Both the position numbers and the translations under genes were made by a program. From NCBI GenBank assembly GCA_009918425.1, contig RGEC01000003.1, positions 1 to 35,273 on the forward strand: a DNA stretch of 35,273 bases. Reading direction: 5' to 3'. How positions within the stretch are numbered: the stretch's first letter is position 1; each line of letters begins with the position of its first letter. Of this stretch, positions 1-11,162 are shown in pieces. Under the pieces are notes generated by a model. It did no database searches and had not been told where the DNA came from. It saw only the letters and a program-made list of their open reading frames with translations. Source of the stretch: Bacteroidota bacterium (GTDB lineage Bacteria; Bacteroidota; Bacteroidia; NS11-12g; UBA955).

Positions 1-1992
<1,992 letters not shown>

Positions 1993-2061
1993 TTCAAGGG
2001 TTCAAATTTCGCCTATTTTTTCTAGTAAGTTAGATAATGTGGGTAAAATGTGACCAGAATG

Positions 2062-3078
2062 CTAATCCAAAGACTTTTTGGGGAAAAGGAATGAGGAAAT
2101 ATAGGTCAACACCAAAATACAGCCCAAAACAAGCAAAGCATGAACCTCATTGAATCCCAGGTTTTGAAGTTGTTTTTGAAAAATCATCTTTACACCAATA
2201 AAAACAAGTATGAGAGACAGTCCATACTGAAGAGTACTGAGGTTTTTAATACCATGCCCGAGCAGAAAAAACAGGCTCCTCAATCCCATAATGGCAAAGA
2301 TATTTGAAAAGAAAACCAGGTAAGGATCGAGGGTTATCCCAAAAATAGCAGGCACACTATCAACGGCAAATAAAACATCTGTAAATTCTACCAGCACGAG
2401 CACAACAAATAAAATCGTTGCATAACGTTTGCCATCCTTTACCATAAAAAATTTACCATTGGGGTTCTTTTCTTCGCTGATTCTAAAAAATCGGGAAACC
2501 CATTTAAAAACACGATGATTTTCTGTGTCAATGGTATCATTATTATCTTGCGAAAAGAGCATTTTGAGACCGGTAACTATTAGAAAACCACCAAATAAAT
2601 AGATCATCCAGTGAAACTGCTGTATCATAAGTCCGCCCAAAAAAATGAAAAGAAATCTCATCAGAACGGCTCCAATAACACCCCATACCAGAATTCTCTT
2701 TTGATCAGAAAGACTGATACCGAATGAACTGAAAATAAGCAGCATAACAAATAGATTATCTACACTGAGCGAATACTCAACAAAATAGCCGGTTATATAG
2801 CTCACCAGTGCTTCTTTTGAAAAGGATTCCCGGCATTTACTTACATCATCAAATACAATAAAATTACTTTTGTATGTATCCTTGAAATTTCGGTAATCTG
2901 CTACAGAATGAAGGTTATGTAAATTGTGATGAAAGAAATAAATCACTATGGAAAACAATAGTCCTGCCGTTATCCACCCGACTGTGCGCCAAAGCGCCTG
3001 TTTGGATGTTAGTGCTTTTTGTTCTTTGCATACACCCAACCTAAAGTTTACTTTTGCATCAATTATTAAAATCAACAT
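2062..3078 (-). CDS. TerC/Alx-family integral membrane protein (start uncertain; ORF open to 3144, alternative TTG at 3039)
   Basis: TerC signatures EYSLSVDNLFVMLLIFSSFGI and VLVEFTDVLFAVDSVPAIFGIT; multiple TM segments. The start is ambiguous because the 5' end overlaps the divergent S46 peptidase promoter. Confidence 0.85.
   Translation of the reverse strand: MLILIIDAKVNFRLGVCKEQKALTSKQALWRTVGWITAGLLFSIVIYFFHHNLHNLHSVADYRNFKDTYKSNFIVFDDVSKCRESFSKEALVSYITGYFVEYSLSVDNLFVMLLIFSSFGISLSDQKRILVWGVIGAVLMRFLFIFLGGLMIQQFHWMIYLFGGFLIVTGLKMLFSQDNNDTIDTENHRVFKWVSRFFRISEEKNPNGKFFMVKDGKRYATILFVVLVLVEFTDVLFAVDSVPAIFGITLDPYLVFFSNIFAIMGLRSLFFLLGHGIKNLSTLQYGLSLILVFIGVKMIFQKQLQNLGFNEVHALLVLGCILVLTYISSFLFPKKSLD
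3025..3056 (+). promoter_or_regulatory. Bacteroidetes-type promoter of the S46 peptidase (TTTG-N20-TACTTTTG)
   Basis: TTTG at 3025-3028, 20-nt spacer, TACTTTTG at 3049-3056 (consensus TAnnTTTG), 20 nt before ATG 3077. Confidence 0.65.
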
Positions 3079-5191
3079 GAGAAATATTACTGTAGTTGTG
3101 CTTTCCCTGCTCTGCGTAGGTTTGGTTTCTATTTCCGCCACCAAAGATGAGGGAATGTTTCCACTTAATTATCTTGATGAAAAAGCATTGCAGAATGCCG
3201 GATTGAAATTGTCAACAAAGGATTTATTCTCACCCGGTGAAGTTTCCCTGGCCAATGCATTGGTGAAAGTTGGTGGATGTTCAGGTTCCTTTATTTCTTC
3301 GGAAGGTTTAATTATCACTAATCATCACTGTGTATATGGTGGAGTCGCAGATTTAAGCACTGCAGACAATAATTATCTTGAAAATGGGTTTGTAGCCGCA
3401 GATAAAACCAAGGAATTGCCTATACAAATGCCCTGTAGGATAACCCAGTCCTTCGAAGATGTTTCTGCATTGGTTTTACAAGGTGTAACTAAAGATTTAA
3501 ATCCATCGGCCAGGGCAAAGGCAATATCAGGTAACATCAAAAAGATTCTTGAAGAAGAGAAAGTGAAAAACCCTGACCTGACAATGGAAGTTTCAGAAAT
3601 GTTTGTAGGAAAAAGCTACATGCTGTTTCGTTATCTTTTGATACCGGATGTAAGGCTGGTATTTGCGCCACCTGTCACCATAGGACAATTTGGAGGTGAT
3701 CTTGATAACTGGGAATGGCCAAGACACAATGGTGATTTTGGTATGGTGCGAGCCTATGTAGGCCCTGACGGAAAACCTGCTCCCTACAGCGAGAATAATG
3801 TTCCATTCAAACCCAAACGACACCTTAAAATAAATGCCAATGGCACCAAAGAGGGCGACTTCGTCTTTATCATGGGTTATCCGGGGCGCACCTACCGTCA
3901 CGAAAGTGCTCCATACCTGAAATTCCAGCAGGAAGTTCAGCTGCCTACCATTCAAAAATGGTATAGCTGGTATATACGGCAAATGAAAACATTGAGTGAA
4001 GGAAACGAGTCCAAGTTTCTGGCATTTGCAAAAGAGATTCAGGGGCTGGAAAATGTAGAGAAGAATTATCGGGGGAAAATGCAGGGATTGATGAGAACGG
4101 GTTTGGTTGATCAAAAAATAAACGATGAGGCTATGATGATGAAATTATCAGAAACGAAAAATGATGAGGCCATCAAACTTGCCATTCCAAAATTACAAAC
4201 CCTCTGGGCAAGAAAAACTGAACTGGCAGCTCAGCGTTACCATTACCAGTTCCTGTATAACCAATCAGGTCCATTCTATGCAGCCCAGTCAATAAGACAA
4301 TTTAAGAGCACATTTAACAAAGGCAATGCAGAGCAAAAAAAGAAAACCATTACAGCGTTTGCTGCCGCAATGCGGCAGAATTATACTGTTATTGATAAAA
4401 CCTTGGAAATTTCTGTTCTTAAGGAGCTGCTTCCAAAAATCAATGATAATCGAAAAGTTAAATTAAAAGTAAACGGGAAACTGCCCATAGCACAATGGAT
4501 TGATCAGAATTCAAAAAAAGATAAATTATTTGATACCGCCTTTGTATTTGGATTATTGCGAAACAATCCTGAAAAACTATTGAATTATCAAAGTGGCTTA
4601 ACCAAACTTTTTGATGAAGTTGAAGAAGAATCCATGCGTATAGAATATGAATGGAGCTTAATCGATCAGGAAATAAAAGCCATAATGCCTGTATACCTGG
4701 ATTTGAAGCAGGAATATAAAAATGGTCAATTTATTCCGGATGCTAACAGCACATTGCGTTTAACCTACGGATATATTAAACGATATAAGCCCAATGACGC
4801 AGAAATTCACATGCCTTACACCACACTCAAAGGGGTATTTGAAAAGGCCAATACCGCACCTGATTACCGATTGCCTTCCATTGTTGCTGATAAACTGCGA
4901 ATAAAGGATATACCCACAGTTTTTAAAGATAAAGAAACAGGAGAAGTGGCTGTGGCATTTCTATACAATCTTGATACAACGGGTGGTAACAGCGGAAGTG
5001 CCGTATTGGATGCAGATGGCAATCTGATTGGAATCAATTTTGACAGAAGCTTTACAGCCACCATCAATGATTATGCCTGGAACGATCAATACAGCCGAAG
5101 CATTGGATGCGACATACGTTACGTATTGTTTGTAGTCAAATATGTAGGCAAAGCGGATCATCTGCTGAATGAGATGGGCCTTTCTATCTGA
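3077..5191 (+). CDS. S46 family dipeptidyl-peptidase (DPP7/DPP11 type, DPP11-like S1 residue)
   Basis: Signal peptide MRNITVVVLSLLCVGLVSISA; FISSEGLIITNHHC (His), GGDLDNWEWPRHNGDF (Asp), TGGNSGSAVLDADGNLIGINFD (Ser). The ORF track start at 2948 is upstream of the inferred promoter, so ATG 3077 is preferred. Confidence 0.93.
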   Translation: MRNITVVVLSLLCVGLVSISATKDEGMFPLNYLDEKALQNAGLKLSTKDLFSPGEVSLANALVKVGGCSGSFISSEGLIITNHHCVYGGVADLSTADNNYLENGFVAADKTKELPIQMPCRITQSFEDVSALVLQGVTKDLNPSARAKAISGNIKKILEEEKVKNPDLTMEVSEMFVGKSYMLFRYLLIPDVRLVFAPPVTIGQFGGDLDNWEWPRHNGDFGMVRAYVGPDGKPAPYSENNVPFKPKRHLKINANGTKEGDFVFIMGYPGRTYRHESAPYLKFQQEVQLPTIQKWYSWYIRQMKTLSEGNESKFLAFAKEIQGLENVEKNYRGKMQGLMRTGLVDQKINDEAMMMKLSETKNDEAIKLAIPKLQTLWARKTELAAQRYHYQFLYNQSGPFYAAQSIRQFKSTFNKGNAEQKKKTITAFAAAMRQNYTVIDKTLEISVLKELLPKINDNRKVKLKVNGKLPIAQWIDQNSKKDKLFDTAFVFGLLRNNPEKLLNYQSGLTKLFDEVEEESMRIEYEWSLIDQEIKAIMPVYLDLKQEYKNGQFIPDANSTLRLTYGYIKRYKPNDAEIHMPYTTLKGVFEKANTAPDYRLPSIVADKLRIKDIPTVFKDKETGEVAVAFLYNLDTTGGNSGSAVLDADGNLIGINFDRSFTATINDYAWNDQYSRSIGCDIRYVLFVVKYVGKADHLLNEMGLSI

Positions 5192-5261
5192 TTCGAATTT
5201 ATTCTGTAACTCAGGTCACAAAGTTTTTAGTTTCTACATTTTTAATTTGCATAAAACAATT

Positions 5262-5570
5262 ATGGGATTAATATCAGCTTTATTTGGGAAGAAGGAGCCC
5301 CTTGATTTCAAAAAACTAATCAATGAAGGTGCTATCATACTGGATGTCCGTACCGTTGCAGAATTCAAAGGTGGACATATTAAAAACGCCAAAAACATTG
5401 CAGTACAAGATTTACAGTCACAGTTGAATATTTTAGATAAAAACAAAATCATCATCACATGTTGTGCATCGGGAATGCGCAGTGCTTCGGCCGCATCTAT
5501 TTTAAATAAGGCTGGATTTAGCGCCTACAATGGTGGTGGCTGGCAATCACTTCAACGCAAATTGTCATGA
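5262..5570 (+). CDS. Rhodanese-like domain protein
   Basis: GAIILDVRTVAEFKGGHIKNAKNIAV and the active-site loop CCASGMRSASAA; the more plausible start is ATG 5262 (MGLISALFGKKEPLDF). Confidence 0.92.
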   Translation: MGLISALFGKKEPLDFKKLINEGAIILDVRTVAEFKGGHIKNAKNIAVQDLQSQLNILDKNKIIITCCASGMRSASAASILNKAGFSAYNGGGWQSLQRKLS

Positions 5571-5872
5571 GCCTCAATTCATCATTTGATGCTCTGATTA
5601 GTGGAGATTTACCGGTCTTGATTGATTTTCATGCCACCTGGTGTGGACCTTGCAAAACACTGGCTCCCATTTTGGAACAAGTCAAATTGTCATTGGGAGA
5701 CGCTGTCAAAATTATTAAAATAGACATAGACAAAAACCCTTCCCTTGCCGGCAAGTTAAATATCAGTGGGGTACCTACGCTTATGCTGTATCATTCCGGC
5801 CAACTGATTTCACGAAAATCAGGTGTTTTGCCTGCTCATGAAATCATTAAAATGATACAAACCGGTAAATAA
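5567..5872 (+). CDS. Thioredoxin family protein
   Basis: DFHATWCGPCKTLAPILEQV active site and cis-Pro GVPTLMLY; 4-nt ATGA overlap with the upstream rhodanese gene. Confidence 0.94.
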   Translation: MSLNSSFDALISGDLPVLIDFHATWCGPCKTLAPILEQVKLSLGDAVKIIKIDIDKNPSLAGKLNISGVPTLMLYHSGQLISRKSGVLPAHEIIKMIQTGK

Positions 5873-5900
5873 AAAAAGCATCCTGTAGGATGCTTTTTTA
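5871..5900. terminator. Bidirectional intrinsic terminator between convergent thioredoxin gene and rplQ
   Basis: AAAAAAAGCATCC-TGTA-GGATGCTTTTTT: perfect 6-bp GC-containing stem flanked by A and T tracts, in the convergent intergenic space. Confidence 0.85.
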
Positions 5901-5917
5901 TGTTTAAATCTGCTGAA

Positions 5918-6610
5918 TTATTCAGGTTTGTTTTCTTCTTCGCCTTCCTGGTTTTCAGGAGTGTTTTCTTGTGAGGCTTCGGTAGTTTCAGTTTCCGAAG
6001 TGGTTTCTTCAGCCGATGCAGATACTTCAGGCTGCGTTTCTTCTGATGTTTCAACTACAGTCGTTTCTTCTGTAACCACATTCTCAACAGGAGCTGCAGT
6101 TTCTTCAATCACTTCTGCTTCTACTTCTTCGGCAACAACGGGTGTAGCCTCTACAGGTACGGTAGTTTTAGCGGTGTTTGATGAAGCCTTACTGCGACCA
6201 CGACGGGTTTTCTTCGCTTCTTTCTTATCAGTTCCAAAACCCTGGAAGTATTCATTAAAATCAACCAATTCAATGAATGCCATCTCAGCATTATCACCCA
6301 TACGATTACCCACTTTTAGAATACGTGTGTAACCTCCTGGTCTGTTAGCTACTTTGGCACCTACAACGGTAAACAGCTCTTTTACTGCTTCCTTGTCTTT
6401 CAGGTAAGCAAAAACAGTTCTTTGGTTGTGTGTAGTTGCGTCTTTACCCTTGGTAATCAGGGGTTCAACATATGTCCTCAAAGCCTTGGCCTTGGCCAAA
6501 GTTGTAGTTATACGCTTATGAATTATCAGCGACGATGCCATATTTGCCATCAGCGCTTTGCGGTGAGGCGCAGTGCGTCCTAAATGGTTTACTTTTTTCC
6601 CGTGTCTCAT
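5918..6610 (-). CDS. rplQ: 50S ribosomal protein L17 with long acidic/Thr-rich C-terminal extension
   Basis: [29 protein letters not shown]; followed by an acidic low-complexity tail [14 protein letters not shown]...EGEEENKPE. Confidence 0.96.
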   Translation of the reverse strand: MRHGKKVNHLGRTAPHRKALMANMASSLIIHKRITTTLAKAKALRTYVEPLITKGKDATTHNQRTVFAYLKDKEAVKELFTVVGAKVANRPGGYTRILKVGNRMGDNAEMAFIELVDFNEYFQGFGTDKKEAKKTRRGRSKASSNTAKTTVPVEATPVVAEEVEAEVIEETAAPVENVVTEETTVVETSEETQPEVSASAEETTSETETTEASQENTPENQEGEEENKPE

Positions 6611-6615
6611 TACAC

Positions 6616-7608
6616 TTAATCTTCGTTTAAGTTATACTTGGCGATTTCCATTCCGAAGTGAAGACCTTTGTCACGAACAAACTCTTCAAGTTCAGACAGG
6701 GATTTCTTACCAAAATTGCGGAATTTCAGAAGGTCATCAATGTGGTATTGTACCAATTCACCGAGAGTCTTTATTTCGGCCGCCTTCAAACAATTGTAGG
6801 CACGAACGGAAAGGTCTAGGTCGGCAAGCGGTGTTTTTAGAATTTTGCGCATTTGCAGGAACCCTTCGTCCACTTCTTCTACGGCTTTGCTAACCTTAGA
6901 TTCCGGCATAATATTCTCGTCGCTGAACAACACAAAATGCTGAATCAGGATTTTTGCAGCTTCTTTCAAGGCTTCTTCCGGGTGAATACTGCCGTCGGTT
7001 GTTACTTCCATGACCAATTTTTCATAGTCTGTGCGCTGTTCTACACGGAAGTCTTCTACGCTGTATTTAACATTTCTAATAGGCGTGAAGATACTATCGG
7101 TGGCAATTAAACCTAAAGGAGCATCCTTTACTTTGTTTTCCTCAGCAGGAACATAACCACGACCTTTACCAATGGTAAGTTCAAGCTCCAGGTTTACAGT
7201 CGGTTCAAGGTTACATAAAACAAGCTCAGGGTTAAGAATATTAAATGAGTTGGTATATCGGCCAATATCACCGGCAAGAAACTGGTCCTTGCCTTTGAGG
7301 CTGATAAAAATCTTCTCATTGTCATCGGTAGAAGAATTTGCCTTGAAACGAACCTGTTTAAGGTTAAGGATAATTTCGAGAACGTCTTCAACCACACCTT
7401 TGATCGTAGAAAACTCATGGTCAACACCCTGAATTTTTACAGATGTAATTGCATAGCCTTCAAGTGAAGAAAGCAGGATGCGGCGCATGGCATTTCCAAT
7501 AGTAACACCATAGCCTTTTTCAAGGGGTGAAAATTCAAACACACCGTGAAAATCGGTGGCTTTGTTCATTACCACCTTATTTGGTTTTTGAAAAGGAATA
7601 ACTCCCAT
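6616..7608 (-). CDS. rpoA: DNA-directed RNA polymerase subunit alpha
   Basis: [35 protein letters not shown]-terminal domain [37 protein letters not shown]. Confidence 0.97.
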   Translation of the reverse strand: MGVIPFQKPNKVVMNKATDFHGVFEFSPLEKGYGVTIGNAMRRILLSSLEGYAITSVKIQGVDHEFSTIKGVVEDVLEIILNLKQVRFKANSSTDDNEKIFISLKGKDQFLAGDIGRYTNSFNILNPELVLCNLEPTVNLELELTIGKGRGYVPAEENKVKDAPLGLIATDSIFTPIRNVKYSVEDFRVEQRTDYEKLVMEVTTDGSIHPEEALKEAAKILIQHFVLFSDENIMPESKVSKAVEEVDEGFLQMRKILKTPLADLDLSVRAYNCLKAAEIKTLGELVQYHIDDLLKFRNFGKKSLSELEEFVRDKGLHFGMEIAKYNLNED

Positions 7609-7631
7609 TTTTTGATTTGTTTTAAAAGGTT

Positions 7632-8156
7632 TTATTTAGAGTACAATTCCACAATCAGCTGTTCTTTTATATTTTCTGGAATCTCGGAACGCTCCGGGTA
7701 GCTGATAAATTTACCGGAAAGTTCACCACCATCCCACTCAAGCCAGTTAAAGCGCTTGCGAACACTACCTGCTGCGTCAGCAATTATCTCAAGCGATTTG
7801 CTGCGCTCGCGCACTGAAACAACATCACCGCGACGTGTGGGAGCGATACCCAAACGAAATACGGTATTGTCGAGACGTGCCTCAAGGAACTTCAACAAGT
7901 TTTCACCGGTAATTCCCTTTTTGGCTGCGGCTTTTTTGAATAAGTTTCTGAACTGCTTCTCCAAAAGACCATAAGTATACTTAGCCTTCTGTTTTTCAGC
8001 CAACTGCACTGCGTATTCAGATAATTTGGGCCTTCTGCGGCTGTTGCCGTGCTGACCCGGACCATAGTTTTTCTTTTCCAACGCCTTATCGCGACCGAAA
8101 ATGGGCTCGCGGAAACGACGGGCTATTTTTGATTTTGGACCTCTGTATCTTGCCAT
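7632..8156 (-). CDS. rpsD: 30S ribosomal protein S4, with apparent ~27-aa deletion in the S4 domain
   Basis: [15 protein letters not shown]...[12 protein letters not shown]...[13 protein letters not shown]...LIVELYSK; 174 aa; RLGIAPTR joins directly to [12 protein letters not shown], missing the usual SAARQLVSH..I.VNG..VNIPSY segment. Confidence 0.95.
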   Translation of the reverse strand: MARYRGPKSKIARRFREPIFGRDKALEKKNYGPGQHGNSRRRPKLSEYAVQLAEKQKAKYTYGLLEKQFRNLFKKAAAKKGITGENLLKFLEARLDNTVFRLGIAPTRRGDVVSVRERSKSLEIIADAAGSVRKRFNWLEWDGGELSGKFISYPERSEIPENIKEQLIVELYSK

Positions 8157-8181
8157 TGAATGTTATTCTTAAAAATTAAAA

Positions 8182-8565
8182 TTAAACCCTGCGACGCTTA
8201 GGTGGACGACAACCGTTGTGCGGCATAGGAGTGATATCTGTTATGGACAGAACCTCTAAACCTACAGTCTGTAAATTACGAATGGCGCTATCACGTCCGC
8301 CTCCCGGGCCTTTAACAAACACATCAACTTTACGAAGGCCTGAGTCGAACGCAGTCTTTGCACAATCCAATGATGCCATTTGGGCCGCGTAGGGGGTATT
8401 CTTTTTGGATCCTCTGAAACCCATTTTACCGGCAGAGGACCATGAAATCACCTGTCCTTCTGTATTGGTAACGGATACAATAATGTTATTGAAGGTAGCA
8501 TGAATGTGCACCTGCCCGTGGGGATCAACTTTTACTTTCTTTTTGGTTACTTTTTTGGTTGCCAT
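8182..8565 (-). CDS. rpsK: 30S ribosomal protein S11
   Basis: [43 protein letters not shown]...[13 protein letters not shown]. Confidence 0.97.
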   Translation of the reverse strand: MATKKVTKKKVKVDPHGQVHIHATFNNIIVSVTNTEGQVISWSSAGKMGFRGSKKNTPYAAQMASLDCAKTAFDSGLRKVDVFVKGPGGGRDSAIRNLQTVGLEVLSITDITPMPHNGCRPPKRRRV

Positions 8566-8579
8566 TTCCCTGTCATCTA

Positions 8580-8957
8580 TTATTTAGTGGCCTTTTTCTT
8601 GCCTGCTACGGTTTTACGTTTACCCTTTCTGGTACGGGCATTGGTGCTGGTGCGCTGTCCACGAACCGGCAATCCTTTACGGTGTCTGAGACCGCGGTAA
8701 CAACCAATGTCCATGAGACGCTTAATATTGAGCTGGGTTTCACTTCTCAACTCACCTTCAGTTTTGAGGTTGTTGGTGATAAATCCACGAATCTTCGATA
8801 AATCATCGTCATCCCAGTCATTAACTTTTTTGTCGCGGCTGATTCCGGAATTATCCAGAATTCTGGCTGCAGTGCTAGGACCAATACCATAAATGTAGGT
8901 CAATCCTATAACACCTCTTTTGTTTTTGGGTAAATCTATACCTGCTATCCTGGCCAT
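8580..8957 (-). CDS. rpsM: 30S ribosomal protein S13
   Basis: [26 protein letters not shown]...[33 protein letters not shown]. Confidence 0.97.
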   Translation of the reverse strand: MARIAGIDLPKNKRGVIGLTYIYGIGPSTAARILDNSGISRDKKVNDWDDDDLSKIRGFITNNLKTEGELRSETQLNIKRLMDIGCYRGLRHRKGLPVRGQRTSTNARTRKGKRKTVAGKKKATK

Positions 8958-8963
8958 TGTCTG

Positions 8964-9080
8964 TTAACCTTGTCTTTGTTTATACTTAGGGTTCTTTTTG
9001 TTAATTACGTACACCTTACCATTGCGGCGCACAATCTTGCAGTCTACACTGCGCTTTTTTACTGAAGTTCTAACTTTCAT
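8964..9080 (-). CDS. rpmJ: 50S ribosomal protein L36 (Zn-free form)
   Basis: Reverse complement translates to [38 protein letters not shown] (38 aa; below the ORF-track size cut-off). The zinc ligands are mostly lost, as in C-minus L36. Confidence 0.96.
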   Translation of the reverse strand: MKVRTSVKKRSVDCKIVRRNGKVYVINKKNPKYKQRQG

Positions 9081-9084
9081 ATCT

Positions 9085-9303
9085 TTACTTGTATCTGTAA
9101 GAGATCCTTCCTCTTGTTAAATCGTACGGAGACATTTCCACCTGAACCTTATCACCGGGTAGGATTCTGATATAGTGCATTCTCATTTTACCTGAAATGG
9201 TAGCAATAATTTCATGCCCATTCTGGAGCTGTACACGAAACATTGCGTTAGACAATGCTTCTGTTATAACTCCGTCTTGTTTTATGGCATCTTGCTTTGG
9301 CAT
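9085..9303 (-). CDS. infA: Translation initiation factor IF-1
   Basis: [65 protein letters not shown]. Confidence 0.97.
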   Translation of the reverse strand: MPKQDAIKQDGVITEALSNAMFRVQLQNGHEIIATISGKMRMHYIRILPGDKVQVEMSPYDLTRGRISYRYK

Positions 9304-9336
9304 TTCAAAAGGGCTGCAAAAATAGTGAATTTTTTG

Positions 9337-10707
9337 TTAATAATCAACTTGAGGTGTATTGCCTGTAAAACGGCCTTTGAGACGGCCACTGCTCATCAAT
9401 CCATCGTACTTCCTCATGAGGAGATAACTGTCGATTTGTTGCAATGTATCCAGGACCACACCAACCAAAATGAGCAAACTGGTACCCCCAAAGAACTGAC
9501 TGAATTCCTGATTTACGCCAAGATTTCCGGACAATACAGGTAATACTGCAATTAGGGAAATAAAGATTGCACCGGGCAGTGTAATGCGGCTAATGATATC
9601 ATCTATAAAGTTGGCCGTCTGCTTACCCGGCTTAATACCCGGTATGAAACCGTTGTTTCTCTTCATGTCATCAGCCATCTGAACAGGGTTAAAAATTATA
9701 GCAGTATAGAAATAGGTAAATACTACAATTAAAAACACCATCAGTGCATTGTGACCGAAGCTGTTTGGATTGGTAAGGCTCATGAGCCAGCCTGGCACAC
9801 TGCTCTGATCATAAAATCCTGCAATGGTTGCGGGCAAGAATAGAATAGCCTGTGCAAAAATAATGGGCATAACACCGGCTGCCAGTATTTTGATGGGAAG
9901 ATACTGTCTTACACCACCATACTGACGATTGCCGACAACCCTTTTTGCATAATTAATGGTTATCTTTCTGGTTCCCTGAGTAAGCAATATCACTCCAAGA
10001 ATAACCAAGGCCCATACTACCAATTCAATGAGAAAGAGTATAAAACTTGCGCGTCTTCCCGCAAAAGCCAATTCAGAGAACAGTGCATTCGGAAGTCGGG
10101 CAATGATACCTACCATAATAAGCAAGGATATACCGTTACCTAGACCGCGATCGGTTATACGCTCTCCCATCCACATGGTGAACATTGTACCTGCGGTAAG
10201 AAAAATTACGTTAGTAAAGAAAAACCAGCCTTGTGTAAGGTTAGCATTTTCGCGCAAGAAGAGTAAAGCTCCCTGATATTCAGGATTTCCGGTAAGCTGA
10301 TTGAGATATCCGAAAGCCTGAACACCCGTAAATGCGATGGTAAGGATTCGGGTATACTGATTGATCTTTCTCCTTCCCTCTTCACCTTCTTTCTGCATAC
10401 GCTGAAAGGCAGGAATAGCAATTGAAACCAATTGCATGAAAATACTTGCCGATATATACGGCATTATTCCCAGTGCAAAAATCGCTCCTCTGTTCCAGGC
10501 ACCACCTGCGAAGGTGTTAATCAAGTCAAGGATATTGTTCTTATTCTGGCTGTTCATGTTAGTTTCCAGAATTGAACTGTCGATACCGGGAAGTATTACG
10601 AAGGAACCCAGACGGTATACGGCTAGCAGCAGAAAAGTATAAAGTATTCTTCTCCGAAGCTCCTCTATCGACCAGATATGTTTTAGGGTTTCAATCAGCT
10701 TTTTCAT
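9337..10707 (-). CDS. secY: Preprotein translocase subunit SecY
   Basis: 10-TM protein with LGIMPYISASIFMQL, GNGISLLIMVGI and NNGFIPGIKPGKQT signatures. Confidence 0.97.
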   Translation of the reverse strand: MKKLIETLKHIWSIEELRRRILYTFLLLAVYRLGSFVILPGIDSSILETNMNSQNKNNILDLINTFAGGAWNRGAIFALGIMPYISASIFMQLVSIAIPAFQRMQKEGEEGRRKINQYTRILTIAFTGVQAFGYLNQLTGNPEYQGALLFLRENANLTQGWFFFTNVIFLTAGTMFTMWMGERITDRGLGNGISLLIMVGIIARLPNALFSELAFAGRRASFILFLIELVVWALVILGVILLTQGTRKITINYAKRVVGNRQYGGVRQYLPIKILAAGVMPIIFAQAILFLPATIAGFYDQSSVPGWLMSLTNPNSFGHNALMVFLIVVFTYFYTAIIFNPVQMADDMKRNNGFIPGIKPGKQTANFIDDIISRITLPGAIFISLIAVLPVLSGNLGVNQEFSQFFGGTSLLILVGVVLDTLQQIDSYLLMRKYDGLMSSGRLKGRFTGNTPQVDY

Positions 10708-10711
10708 GGAA

Positions 10712-11161
10712 TCAACCTATAACGTGAACAGAGCCACCGGCCTTTTCAATGGCAGTCTTAGCGGTTTCACTAAATTTGTGTGCGTGAACCTCCACACCGG
10801 CTTTGATTTCACCGCGACCCAGAATTTTAACCATCTCGGACTTGCCAACTAGGTGCTTTTTAACAAGAAGCTCGTGATCTATTTTATTTACTTTGAGTGA
10901 ATCAGCAAGCCCCTGCAACACATCCAAGTTGATTGCAGCATATTCAACACGGTTGATATTTTTGAAACCGCCTTTTGGAATACGGCGCTGTAAGGGCATC
11001 TGACCACCTTCAAAACCAATCTTCCTGGAGTATCCTGTACGTGATTGCGCACCTTTATGACCTTTTGTTGATGTTCCGCCTCTTCCAGAGCCTTCACCAC
11101 GGCCAATTCGCTTTCTGTTTTTGGTAGAACCTGCAGCAGGTTTTAAATTACTTAAATTCAT
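10712..11161 (-). CDS. rplO: 50S ribosomal protein L15
   Basis: NLKPAAGSTKNRKRIGRGEGSGRGGTSTKGHKGAQSRTG. Confidence 0.97.
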   Translation of the reverse strand: MNLSNLKPAAGSTKNRKRIGRGEGSGRGGTSTKGHKGAQSRTGYSRKIGFEGGQMPLQRRIPKGGFKNINRVEYAAINLDVLQGLADSLKVNKIDHELLVKKHLVGKSEMVKILGRGEIKAGVEVHAHKFSETAKTAIEKAGGSVHVIG

Positions 11162-11162
11162 G

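Noticed and set aside
2948-3076. N-terminal extension of the S46 ORF (MENNSPAVIHPTVRQ...)
   Set aside because: Lies upstream of and through the inferred promoter; the signal peptide starts at ATG 3077.
3593-4114. 173-aa minus-strand ORF inside the S46 peptidase gene
   Set aside because: Antisense shadow of a confidently identified coding frame, with no own signals.
5928-6332. 134-aa Ser/Val-rich plus-strand ORF
   Set aside because: Antisense of the low-complexity acidic L17 tail; composition bias explains the open frame.
8964-9080. Loss of zinc-binding cysteines in L36 as a novelty
   Set aside because: The Zn-free form of L36 (and of S14) is well known in Bacteroidetes; not unusual.
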